Shown here: one piece after another, positions 7,901 to 14,139 of the stretch
Numbering within the stretch: position 1 is the stretch's first letter
How the letters are laid out: each line of letters opens with the position of its first letter
DNA from: RGIG4079 sp045576735
GTDB lineage: Bacteria; Bacteroidota; Bacteroidia; Bacteroidales; Muribaculaceae
Reading direction: 5' to 3'
Assembly: GCA_045576735.1 (NCBI GenBank)
Contig: JAZNGZ010000087.1
Coordinates: forward strand, 1-26,044
DNA: 26,044 nucleotides
Notes under the pieces: model-generated
Database searches by the model: none
The model's input: only the letters and a program-made list of their open reading frames with translations
What the model was told of the DNA's origin: nothing
Made by a program: the position numbers and the translations under genes

Positions 7901-9506
7901 TCTTTACATAAATAGAATTGTCGGTTGATGTTACATCCCCCGAAAATTCTCCCACTTGATAAACTTGACCATTATAAGTGTATTCATAAGCCACCCCAAG
8001 AACTTCGTCAGCGTTTAGTGCGCTTTTTATTGAAATGTAACCAAGAGTGGGGTTTAAGGTATATTCACTTTCGCTAAGCAAACGTGCACTTTCTATTTTT
8101 TCAAAGTCTTTACCACCGTCAAACCCATATGCGGCAAGCGGTTCAAGGGCTTGAGTCACCATGTTTATGTTGCGTGCATCGGGATAGTCGTTTTTGATTG
8201 TTGAAAGTAAGTTATTTGACGCATTGGCAGGGTTATCGAAAGTGTGATTTGGCACCCAATGGTTATTGGCTAATTTGCGATTTTCCCCTAAGTCCATAAA
8301 TGCCACCAAGTTGCGTGCTTGATTGTAATTCCCGCTTTTGTTTGTAACCCACACTTCGATGCGAGTGATGTTTATTCCCGATGAAACATATGGTAGTTTA
8401 GACGCGAATTTGTCGTAATTGTCGCGGAAGTAATGAGCCAAGAAATAGTGACGGTTTTGGTCATATTCATCGGCATTAATTTCAAAATCGGTGGTTTGTG
8501 CTCCACCTTTTGAGTTTACGGTCTTTGATTCAGAATTTTGTTGCGAAACAAGTGCAGTAGCGGTTAGTTTGCCAAATTGCAATTTTGTTTTTACCCCAAA
8601 TAGGGCGGTGCTACCTTTTATAAGAGACGACCCAGTGGTCATGCTCACGTTACCTGCTTCGATGTTTTTTACAATATCATCTTCTTTACCTTCATAGGCT
8701 AGCTTGATGTTTTTTGAGTCAAAATCAAACGTAGCATCGGTGTTGTATGACATGTTAAATTTCATGCGGTCGCCTACCGAAGCTGTGATGTTGGCTTGAA
8801 TTTTCTGGTCGAAGTCGAAATATGTTTTACGGCGTGAGTCGAGTGAAAGCGACGGGTTGTCGGTTTTGTTTGACTTCACCCCCATATTGATTGTGATAGA
8901 CCCTTGTGTTTTAAGTTGTACACCACCAGGGCCGAAGATTTTTTCCAATGGACCTAGAGCAAAATTCATATCAAAGATGTTGAACGGTTGTTTTTCATTT
9001 TGTTCTACAGCTTCGGCATTTCGTTGGCGATAATATTCTTGCATTGCAACACGTGTCTGCCAATCGTTATATTGCTTGTCGGAAAGAATGAACGGAGTCA
9101 TAATCTCACGATCTCCAATCTTTGTTCTCACAACGTAGGAGTGAGTCTCAATGTCGTATTCAACATGAGTTTCGATGTTTTTAGGTTGCTTGAGGTCGAT
9201 AGGTGTTTCGGGAGGAGTTAATAACTCTTCGTAGGATTGAGGTGCAGCTTGTTTGATGGGGAATTGCACCTCGGGAATAGGAGTCGTAGATGTGGCGCTA
9301 TTGCCTGTGGACAAGGATGTTATATTGTTGCTATTGTTTTGCTTAACAGGTTCTTTAGGCGCGGTTGTTTGAGATGGCGCAGGGGGTTTAAGCTCAGATT
9401 TGTGATATTGGGCAACAGAATATATGGCAGTAGCTGAGACGATTAAAGAAATCATTCCCAGCAATATTCGGTATATGTTTCGTTTTCTACCTATTCCTTT
9501 TCCCAT
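1998..9506 (-). CDS. sprA: SprA, giant outer-membrane translocon of type IX secretion
   Basis: 2502 residues, in the SprA/Sov size range. A basic start and hydrophobic segment (about 12-29) form an export signal, followed by a proline/threonine-rich linker. The rest alternates aromatic, hydrophobic and polar residues, as expected for the 36-strand SprA beta barrel, with repeated outer-membrane-type patterns to the C-terminal strand (YGISLNLSLAR). SprA is the channel through which type IX secretion substrates cross the outer membrane; it is also needed for gliding in flavobacteria. The ATG lies 23 nt after the ruvA stop, and the ruvA-sprA linkage is common in Bacteroidota, which supports the call. 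Other type IX components are not in this window. No frameshift or internal stop was seen. No clear terminator follows; downstream sequence is repeats. Confidence 0.93.
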   Translation of the reverse strand: MGKGIGRKRNIYRILLGMISLIVSATAIYSVAQYHKSELKPPAPSQTTAPKEPVKQNNSNNITSLSTGNSATSTTPIPEVQFPIKQAAPQSYEELLTPPETPIDLKQPKNIETHVEYDIETHSYVVRTKIGDREIMTPFILSDKQYNDWQTRVAMQEYYRQRNAEAVEQNEKQPFNIFDMNFALGPLEKIFGPGGVQLKTQGSITINMGVKSNKTDNPSLSLDSRRKTYFDFDQKIQANITASVGDRMKFNMSYNTDATFDFDSKNIKLAYEGKEDDIVKNIEAGNVSMTTGSSLIKGSTALFGVKTKLQFGKLTATALVSQQNSESKTVNSKGGAQTTDFEINADEYDQNRHYFLAHYFRDNYDKFASKLPYVSSGINITRIEVWVTNKSGNYNQARNLVAFMDLGENRKLANNHWVPNHTFDNPANASNNLLSTIKNDYPDARNINMVTQALEPLAAYGFDGGKDFEKIESARLLSESEYTLNPTLGYISIKSALNADEVLGVAYEYTYNGQVYQVGEFSGDVTSTDNSIYVKMLKSTTVAPKLPMWDLMMKNVYSLGAYKIQKNKFKLNIKYLSDTTGTQINYLPVPGLNDKSLLQVMNVDRIDNNEQSNPDGFFDYIEGYTVQSSTGRIIFPVAEPFGYHLESQIDNPSIAKQYVYNELYDSTLVVARQFADKNKFILSGEYQASSGSQIRLNAMNVPRGSVVVTAGGVTLVENSDYTVDYSMGIVTITNQSIIDSGQSISVSLENQSLFNTQRKTLLGLDLQYQINKDFNIGATVMHFSEKSLTEKVSIGDEVINNTIWGANLSYNTEFMWLTNLLNKIPTVNATQPSKFSLTGEFAQLVPHQQKSGSNKGSSYVDDFESSQTGVDMRSPYSWFLASTPYEQGANALFPEAQLGNNIDYGKNRALLAWYYIDRMFTQRNSSLAPGYIKSDLEQLSNPYVREVTSREIFPGRELNYGESSTIQTLNLSFYPTERGPYNLDATNIDEQGNLLFPEKRWGGIMRKMDNTNFEQSNIEYLQFWMMNPFLDPNNPNYSGGDLYFNFGELSEDILKDGLKSYENGLPVDGNQQYMQSTVWGKVSNQSSLTYAFDNTTGARLAQDVGLDGLNNDEEFQHEAYANYLNQLRQKLSPTTIEQMQLDRFSPFNDPAGDNYHFFRGYDYDEERLSILERYKHYNGVEGNSLSPEDSNEPLYQSSRSVPDVEDINQDNTLNEYERYFQYKVSIRPEDLVVGRNYITDKQVSMVRTRDGKDQEVEWYQFKIPLNDYERVVGSISDFSTIRFARMFMTGFKEVTHLRFATLELVRGEWRTYDFNLNNRGDAPAEGQLDISVVNIEENAGRQPVNYVLPPGVTRIVDPGQSQITQLNEQSMMMKVMGLQAGDGRAVYRNTQLDLRNYKKLQMWVHAEALIDDVTNLKSGEMSMFIRLGTDVKNNFYEYEIPLALTPPGKYNTYSNSDQYEVWPASNFLDLDLQTLVNLKKERNMVKNQEGSGVGYATLYTGRDPNNENNRMAVLGNPSISDVRVILIGVRNNSNTTKDGIVWLNELKVTDFENGGGWAAKANATLGVSDVATLNFGAHIETAGFGGVDQSLNSRRMDDYEQYNFAVQADVGRLLPEKAKLKAPIYYSVSKEKTSPKYNPLDQDVLLKDALDNVATEAEKDSIEGFAIERSTIESFSISGLKFDIQSKNPMPWDPANFTINFSFNKQTKMDPTTEYEYTNDYRGSFQYSYSPYVKGLKPFSWIKSKNKNLKFLQDWEINYLPNSISFLTTMSRYYYEQQTRSEVDVMFQLPVSVSKNFLWDRQLALTWNLTKQLSFNFNSNTSARIEEPIGAVNRKLFPDKYKEWKDSVWQNIMHMGTPWAYNQTFTATYKAPFSKIPVLDFLTGSVSYNSIYKWDRGAQVEDVNLGNTISNQSSWNVDGRVNFESLYKKIPYLKEVEKRFNSTRQTKSNRKAKKFERTYKLQQDTTLVIKHNLRTKKVKVTAKTTKNEAFTVKSKVIDANSVEILTRGDQNIKFTITEVLGDDKSTWRDIADHSTRFLLMVRSASVKYRTSQSMSLPLFSPEIGNIFGQSNSYGPMSPGLDFAFGFTDESYIDRAIERGWLITDNGQTSPAIWSKTEELNVELNLEPIKGLKIQLTSNRTDNRTNQIQFMYDDMPTSRSGSFTMTHCAIATSLRSGGNADNGYYNEAFNTFLSNIPVVAQRYEQKYYGLNYPTTGFMRNNIHAGNPFDPKVGTVSQTSSDVLIPAFVAAYTGKNASSIYLNPFPSFANVLPNWRVTYDGLLRLGNLKNIFKTFKLTHAYQCTYTVGSYSSYLNWIGADGEFGFTLDELTGTPIPSSPYNISSVAITEKFAPLIGVNATLKNDLQFNAEFRDSRTLTLNSSAGQVVEATNKAITVGAGYKIIGFNSVLKMKKSTGISNDLTLNADFSYQQSQALIRNIENNYTQATNGTRSISINFTANYVMSKRLTIGAYFDHQINTPLVSSASYPTTNSSYGISLNLSLAR

Positions 9507-9529
9507 TCAAAATGCGTTATTGCACTTCT

Positions 9530-10111
9530 CTACATCATTGATAATGCCTTCTTTATCGCTGTTTCTACTTTGATATTCGGCTCATTATCAAATACTTTTT
9601 TGAGCACTTTTTGCGACTGAAGACGATTGAACCCAAGCATCACCAATGCAGCTAATGCCTCGTCAAACACTTCGTTTGTCGCCGATTGCTGTAATACTAA
9701 CGTATCACTAACGGGTTTTATTTTATCTTTGAGGTCAACAATTATGCGTTCGGCTGTTTTTGAGCCTATTCCTTTTACTTTTTTGAGTGTAGTGTGGTCG
9801 CCCGATAGTATTATTTGTTCTAATTGAGGGGCCGCGATTGAAGAAAGAATCATGCGCGCGGTATTTGCACCAACTCCCGAAACACCTATTAGCAATCGGA
9901 ATAAACTACGCTCTTGCTCATTAATAAATCCGTATAATGTGTGAGCATCCTCGCGAATAGCTTCGTGTACTAATAATTTTGCATCATTTTTACCCTCTAA
10001 TGAAGAAAAGGTGGGTACAGAAATATTTAAGAGGTATCCCACACCATTGCAATCAATTACGGCATATGTGGGAGTCAATTCGGCTAAAGTCCCTTTTATA
10101 TATTCAATCAT
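9530..10111 (-). CDS. ruvA: Holliday junction DNA helicase subunit RuvA
   Basis: 193 residues, normal for RuvA. The N-terminal OB-fold begins MIEYIKGTLAELTPTYAVID and includes NGVGYLLNI and ..EDAHTLYGF. It is followed by two helix-hairpin-helix motifs, GVSGVGANTARMIL (about 76-89) and KVKGIGSKTAERIIVDLK (about 111-128), that contact the four-way junction. The C-terminal three-helix domain that binds RuvB contains EALAALVMLGF. RuvA tetramers hold Holliday junctions and load the RuvB motor during branch migration; RuvB is not in the window. The gene is first in the operon with sprA and is divergent from the AGCS transporter. Confidence 0.97.
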   Translation of the reverse strand: MIEYIKGTLAELTPTYAVIDCNGVGYLLNISVPTFSSLEGKNDAKLLVHEAIREDAHTLYGFINEQERSLFRLLIGVSGVGANTARMILSSIAAPQLEQIILSGDHTTLKKVKGIGSKTAERIIVDLKDKIKPVSDTLVLQQSATNEVFDEALAALVMLGFNRLQSQKVLKKVFDNEPNIKVETAIKKALSMM

Positions 10112-10138
10112 AATTATTCTTATGTATGTATTATGTTA

Positions 10139-10146
10139 CAAAGTTA
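10139..10146 (-). promoter_or_regulatory. Promoter -7 box of ruvA-sprA
   Basis: Minus-strand TAACTTTG fits TAnnTTTG and lies 27 nt upstream of the ruvA ATG. No good TTG was found at the expected -33 spacing. Confidence 0.55.
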
Positions 10147-10210
10147 CGCAATTATTTTTTGATTTTTAGCATTTTGTGAGTTTAAAGGGGGTAAATTGGT
10201 GATAATTTGC

Positions 10211-10218
10211 TATCTTTG
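10211..10218 (+). promoter_or_regulatory. Promoter -7 box of the AGCS symporter gene
   Basis: TATCTTTG is a perfect -7 box 29 nt upstream of the ATG at 10248. The -33 position has no clear TTG. It is divergent from the ruvA promoter, with 64 nt between the two boxes. Confidence 0.6.
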
Positions 10219-10247
10219 CAGTTTGATTCAGTAATTTTGAAGTCTAC

Positions 10248-11621
10248 ATGGAGCAAATTGGACAATTAATAAAAGATATTAGTTCTGTTATATGGGGGTG
10301 GCCAATGATAATATTATTGTTGGGCACCCACTTGTTTTTAACAATAAGGCTGCGATTTCCTCAACGTAAAATTTTTACCGCAATAAAGCTTTCTTTGCAA
10401 AAAGATGAGAAGTCGAAAGGAGATGTGAGTCAGTTTGCGGCTCTTGCTACAGCTCTAGCGGCAACGATAGGCACAGGTAATATTATAGGAGTGGCAACAG
10501 CGATAGCATTAGGTGGTCCCGGGGCAGTGTTTTGGTGTTGGTTGACCGGAGTATTGGGTATTGCAACAAAATATTCCGAGGGTTTGCTCGCAATTAAGTA
10601 TAGAGTGACTAACGAGCATGGAGAAATGTCGGGAGGACCAATGTATGCGCTTGAGCGCGGATTGAAATCAAAATGGCTTGCAGTGCTATTCTGTATTTTT
10701 ACAGCAGTAGCCGCCTTAGGTATAGGCAATATGGTCCAATCCAATTCGATAGCTAAGCTCGTGAATGAAAATTGGGGCGTTGAGCCACAAATTGTGGGTG
10801 GGGTGCTTGTTGTTTTGGTTGCTTTAGTTATAATATTTGGAGTTAAAGGCATTGCAAAAGTGTGTACAACATTCGTTCCGCTGATGGCATTCTTTTATAT
10901 AGGTGGATGCTTGTGGTTATTATATATTAATTTTGATTTTGTCCCCGAGGCAATAGAGCTAATTTTCAAGGAGGCATTTACATTTGATGCGGCCGGAGGA
11001 GGAGCAGTGGGTGCCGGAATGATTATGGCAATGCGATATGGCATTGCTCGCGGGCTTTTTTCAAATGAGTCGGGGTTAGGGTCTGCTCCTATTGTAGCTG
11101 CTGCAGCTCAAACACGCAATCCGGTTCGTCAAGCATTGGTGTCGGCCTCAGGAACATTTTGGGATACAGTTATAATATGTGCATTGACGGGAATTGTGTT
11201 GGTGAGTAGTATCATGGCATATCCCGATATTGATTATACCAAAGGTGCAGCGCTCACATCAGCAGCCTTCTCTAAAATCCCATTCTGTGGAAGCACCATG
11301 TTGACAATCTCGCTGTTTACATTTGCTTTTTCCACAATTTTGGGGTGGTGCTACTATGGAGAAAAAGCAGTGGAATATCTCAGCAATGTTAAGTATATAA
11401 AGGTCTATCGATTGGTGTGGATATGTGCGGTATATCTCGGTGCAGTAGTAGAATTGAATGTAGTGTGGGATATATCTGACGTGATGAATGCGATGATGGC
11501 TTTACCCAACCTTATTGCATTATTATTGCTTTCGGGTGTAGTGGCTCGAGAAACACGTCATTATCTATGGGATAATCACTTAAATGATTATGAACCACCT
11601 ACTCAAAAAAATAGGAAATGA
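10248..11621 (+). CDS. AGCS-family sodium:alanine/glycine symporter
   Basis: 457 residues with about ten or eleven hydrophobic membrane segments. Family landmarks are the N-terminal ALATALAATIGTGNIIGVATAIALGGPGA stretch split over two helices (about 65-93), then GEMSGGPMYALERGL, GIGNMVQSNS, and RGLFSNESGLGSAPI followed by AAAAQTRNPVRQAL. AGCS proteins couple Na+ entry to uptake of alanine or glycine across the inner membrane; the exact amino acid cannot be read here. It has its own promoter and terminator, so it is probably a single-gene unit. The last codons and the TGA stop lie inside the terminator stem, which fixes the 3' end tightly. Confidence 0.93.
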   Translation: MEQIGQLIKDISSVIWGWPMIILLLGTHLFLTIRLRFPQRKIFTAIKLSLQKDEKSKGDVSQFAALATALAATIGTGNIIGVATAIALGGPGAVFWCWLTGVLGIATKYSEGLLAIKYRVTNEHGEMSGGPMYALERGLKSKWLAVLFCIFTAVAALGIGNMVQSNSIAKLVNENWGVEPQIVGGVLVVLVALVIIFGVKGIAKVCTTFVPLMAFFYIGGCLWLLYINFDFVPEAIELIFKEAFTFDAAGGGAVGAGMIMAMRYGIARGLFSNESGLGSAPIVAAAAQTRNPVRQALVSASGTFWDTVIICALTGIVLVSSIMAYPDIDYTKGAALTSAAFSKIPFCGSTMLTISLFTFAFSTILGWCYYGEKAVEYLSNVKYIKVYRLVWICAVYLGAVVELNVVWDISDVMNAMMALPNLIALLLLSGVVARETRHYLWDNHLNDYEPPTQKNRK

Positions 11622-11643
11622 CAGGGCATTTCCTATTTTTTTG
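11605..11643. terminator. Bidirectional terminator between AGCS gene and PIG-L genes
   Basis: A 12-bp stem AAATAGGAAATG (11609-11620)/CATTTCCTATTT (11627-11638) with a 6-nt loop, flanked by A's on the left and T's on the right. It can therefore end both the plus-strand AGCS transcript and the minus-strand PIG-L transcript. The TGA stop at 11619-11621 is inside it. Confidence 0.88.
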
Positions 11644-11662
11644 TTCTAGCTATTATTGTTGC

Positions 11663-12415
11663 TTATAGGGTAATCTCGCTGTTGTCGCGGCGGAGGTGGA
11701 TAAACGCTTCGGCGCGGTCGCAACGGAACTCTAAGCCGCGGAATTTCTCAATGGGGTCGTGCCATTTTTGATATAGTGGTTCCATCTCTTGGCTTGTGTG
11801 GCAATTGCATGCTTTGCGTTTTTGATTGGCGATAGTGGAGATGTCGACATAGTCAGTTGGGTGAAAATAGGTGGTTTGTGTCCCGTTCATGCCTTCGGCA
11901 TAATATAATTCAAAACTATAGTCAAGTCTACGCCATGCGTTATAAACAAGTATAGCGCATACGCGATGGTCGGCATGAGAGTCGAGAGGCCAGTGTGTAA
12001 ACACGATATCGGGCTTTTCTGCCGCGATAAGATCAGTCATTTCGGCATAACGTTCTTTGTTGACCTCGGAATTGCCGTCAATTTGAGTCATAAAGATCGG
12101 ACGTGCACCAAGAATGTTACAAGCGTTTGTTGCCTCTTTGGTGCGGATTTCTACAGCTTCTTCATGTGTTTTGCCTTTAATGCCGGCTTCGCCTTTGGTC
12201 ATATATACCGACACTACATCCCACCCGGCTTGTTTGAGTCGAATCATTGTGCCGCCACAACAAAGCTCCGGATCGTCGGGGTGTGCGCCTATAATTAATG
12301 CTTTTTTCTTGTTTCTTGGCTCTAATGCGGATTCATTGGCAAATGATTCGGAACCGAATAATGTTACACCGGCAATGGCTGTTCCGGCAACTTTTAACAT
12401 ATCACGTCGATTCAT
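11663..12415 (-). CDS. PIG-L/LmbE-family deacetylase, downstream copy, exported
   Basis: 250 residues. It starts MNRRDMLKVAGTAIAGVTLFG, with an Arg-Arg pair followed by a hydrophobic segment like a twin-arginine signal, so export is likely if the host has a Tat system. The catalytic signature GAHPDDPE occupies 43-50; by analogy with MshB, His45 and Asp48 bind zinc, Asp47 is the base, and the third ligand is in DSHADH (145-150). The family removes N-acetyl groups from GlcNAc-type or related sugar conjugates; the substrate here is unknown. It lies 24 nt downstream of a paralogue of identical length, so the two form an operon that ends at the shared terminator. The first part of the mature protein differs more between the copies than the centre. 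Confidence 0.88.
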   Translation of the reverse strand: MNRRDMLKVAGTAIAGVTLFGSESFANESALEPRNKKKALIIGAHPDDPELCCGGTMIRLKQAGWDVVSVYMTKGEAGIKGKTHEEAVEIRTKEATNACNILGARPIFMTQIDGNSEVNKERYAEMTDLIAAEKPDIVFTHWPLDSHADHRVCAILVYNAWRRLDYSFELYYAEGMNGTQTTYFHPTDYVDISTIANQKRKACNCHTSQEMEPLYQKWHDPIEKFRGLEFRCDRAEAFIHLRRDNSEITL

Positions 12416-12439
12416 GTCTGTTATTTTAGAAAGATTTCG

Positions 12440-13192
12440 TTATAAAGAAATGTCACTGCTGTCGCGGCGAAGGTGGATAAATGCTTCGGCGCGGTCGCAA
12501 CGGAACTCTAAGCCACGGAATTTCTCCATTGGAATATGCCAATTGTCATAAAGGGGAACCATGTCTTGACTTTTGTGGCATAGGCATGCTTGTCGCTTTT
12601 GTTCGGCAACTGTTGAGATATTGACATAGTCGGTGGGGTGGAAATATGTTGTTTGAGTGCCACTCATCACTTCGAAGTAATATAGTTCAAAACTATAGTC
12701 AAGGCGACGCCATGCGTTATAGACGAGGATTGAACACACACGGTGGTCAGCATGAGAGTCAAGAGGCCAGTGAGTAAATACAATATCGGGCTTTTCTGCC
12801 GCGATAAGATCCATCATTTCGGCATAACGTTCTTTGTTGACTTCGGAATTACCATCTATTTGAGTCATGAGAATAGGGCGACAATCAAGAACTTTACAGG
12901 CTTCTCGTGCCTCTTGAGAGCGAATTGCGGCAGCTTCATCGTGTGATTTTCCCACAATGCCTCCTTCACCTGTGGTCAGATATACCGACACCACGTCCCA
13001 ACCGGCTTTGCGTAACATAAGTATTGTGCCTCCACAACCGGTTTCAGGGTCATCGGGGTGAGCGCCAATTATTAGCGCTTTTCTTGTTTTTTGGGGGTTG
13101 GTTGTAGGCTCGTTGGCAAAGGCCTCTGCACCTAATAAAGTAGCTCCGGCAATAGCTGTTCCGGCAATTTTTAGCATGTCTCGTCGATTCAT
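12440..13192 (-). CDS. PIG-L/LmbE-family deacetylase, upstream copy, exported
   Basis: 250 residues, with the same architecture as the next gene. It has a twin-arginine-like leader MNRRDMLKIAGTAIAGATLLG, the metal site GAHPDDPE (43-50), and HWPLDSHADH (141-150). Residues from about 106 to 190 are almost the same in both copies and the C-terminal EKFRGLEFRCDRAEAFIHL is identical, while the linker and residues 25-105 have many changes. This indicates a tandem duplication followed by divergence or partial gene conversion. It is the first gene of the pair, with a -7 box upstream. The likely role is extracytoplasmic deacetylation of an N-acetylated sugar; no neighbouring gene narrows the substrate. 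Confidence 0.88.
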   Translation of the reverse strand: MNRRDMLKIAGTAIAGATLLGAEAFANEPTTNPQKTRKALIIGAHPDDPETGCGGTILMLRKAGWDVVSVYLTTGEGGIVGKSHDEAAAIRSQEAREACKVLDCRPILMTQIDGNSEVNKERYAEMMDLIAAEKPDIVFTHWPLDSHADHRVCSILVYNAWRRLDYSFELYYFEVMSGTQTTYFHPTDYVNISTVAEQKRQACLCHKSQDMVPLYDNWHIPMEKFRGLEFRCDRAEAFIHLRRDSSDISL

Positions 13193-13220
13193 GATATATA
13201 AGATTTATTATTCACTACCA

Positions 13221-13228
13221 CAAATTTA
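13221..13228 (-). promoter_or_regulatory. Promoter -7 box of the PIG-L pair
   Basis: Minus-strand TAAATTTG fits TAnnTTTG and lies 28 nt upstream of the first PIG-L ATG (13192). No clear -33 TTG was seen. Confidence 0.5.
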
Positions 13229-13230
13229 TA

Positions 13231-13287
13231 AATTTTCTTGAAATTCTCTTGAAATTCTCACGCAGATTTTCGCAGAATACGCAGAAA
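13231..13287. repeat. Near-tandem low-complexity repeat block
   Basis: Two short unit types stand side by side: TTCTTGAAA/TTCTCTTGAAA/TTCTC (13234-13259) and three CGCAGA hexamers at 13261, 13271 and 13280. The block is non-coding and abuts the PIG-L promoter. Confidence 0.5.
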
Positions 13288-13354
13288 TGTAATATTTCAA
13301 TGTCTTTTATACGACAATGTGGCTTTTATATCAAGATAAAAGCAGTGTTATTCA

Positions 13355-13387
13355 AAGAAAAGCGACACTCTTTGCAGGGTGCCGCTT
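13355..13387 (-). terminator. Terminator of paralog A
   Basis: Minus-strand stem GCGGCAC/GTGTCGC (13385-13379 with 13368-13362, one G-T pair), followed by TTTTCTTTG. It lies just after the stop of the gene at 13402-13938. Confidence 0.7.
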
Positions 13388-13401
13388 CGGATTATTGATG
13401 G

Positions 13402-13938
13402 TTATTCATAATAAGTTATAGTGCGGGTTTCTACAGTGCGCTTTTTGCCGGTCTTGGCAGTGCGCTTAATCCAATTGCCATATTTGTCAAATTTTTGGTA
13501 GGAGTAGGTGGTAGTGGTTTTTTCATGCCAATTATATTCATCTCCCAAAACGCTATGATTGGCGGTAGTTTCGATTGTCTTGATTATTTGCCCTTTTGTA
13601 TTATAAAAGTATGATGTTTCAGAAGAATATGAATTCCCAGCGAGGGATGAAGTGCTTTTGACTTGCTTGTTATTATTGTATGTATAGTATGTTCCTTGCA
13701 TATCTGCACCAACCGATTCTATGCGACCATATTCGTCTCTGGAGACCTCCTCCCAATCCTCAGACAAGATATATGTGCCATCTTCTTCAAAATAGAGATT
13801 GCCATTGTTTTTATCTTGCACCGCTTTCACCGGGCCTTTGAGATTAAATGTGTTGCGGTCGGTCCATTTTGCGCTTGCGTCGAATGCTGTTGTTAATGTG
13901 AAGATTGCGACAACGAGTAGTAATAATGATTTTTTCAT
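13402..13938 (-). CDS. Small secreted YD-repeat-like protein, paralog A
   Basis: 178 residues, function not recognised. Residues 1-23 are a clear Sec signal peptide (MKKSLLLLVVAIFTLTTAF, cleavage after ASA). The mature protein starts KWTDRNTFNLKGPVK, a block shared by four genes in this region. The centre has a loose pattern of aromatic residue, Tyr, Asn/Asp, x, x-Gly (YYTYNNNKQV, SYFYNTKGQIIKTIE) that resembles short YD/RHS-like beta-hairpin repeats. The C-terminal block YQKFDKYGNWIKRTAKTGKK through RTITYY is again shared; this copy has an extra Glu at the end. It is expected in the periplasm or outside the cell. Its 5' end is divergent from the ATPase gene at 14140. The repeat interpretation is inference. 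Confidence 0.8.
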   Translation of the reverse strand: MKKSLLLLVVAIFTLTTAFDASAKWTDRNTFNLKGPVKAVQDKNNGNLYFEEDGTYILSEDWEEVSRDEYGRIESVGADMQGTYYTYNNNKQVKSTSSLAGNSYSSETSYFYNTKGQIIKTIETTANHSVLGDEYNWHEKTTTTYSYQKFDKYGNWIKRTAKTGKKRTVETRTITYYE

Positions 13939-13970
13939 GTTGAGTTATGTTTTAGGGTTAATTAATGGAG

Positions 13971-14001
13971 CAAAAATAACTCAAAATTGCCAAAGAGACA
14001 A
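13971..14001 (-). promoter_or_regulatory. Promoter of paralog A
   Basis: Minus-strand TTG (14001-13999), 20-nt spacer, TATTTTTG (13978-13971). The same sequence context precedes paralogs B and C. Confidence 0.65.
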
Positions 14002-14116
14002 TGTTTACCCCCTTTATTTGGTTAAATATATTAATAAAATAAATGATATTGCGGGCGATTTTAAATGTAGGCTGTTTTTTTGTTGTAAAATATTCGCCTG
14101 AGAACGAATTTTTTAT

Positions 14117-14124
14117 TATTTTTG
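14117..14124 (+). promoter_or_regulatory. Promoter -7 box of the AAA ATPase gene
   Basis: TATTTTTG, 15 nt before the ATG at 14140, gives a very short leader. Confidence 0.55.
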
Positions 14125-14139
14125 CGCAAAAAGTAAGTT

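Noticed and set aside
12114..12551. Plus-strand open frame spanning the two PIG-L genes
   Set aside because: It runs antisense across both conserved deacetylase genes and the gap; composition follows the opposite strand.
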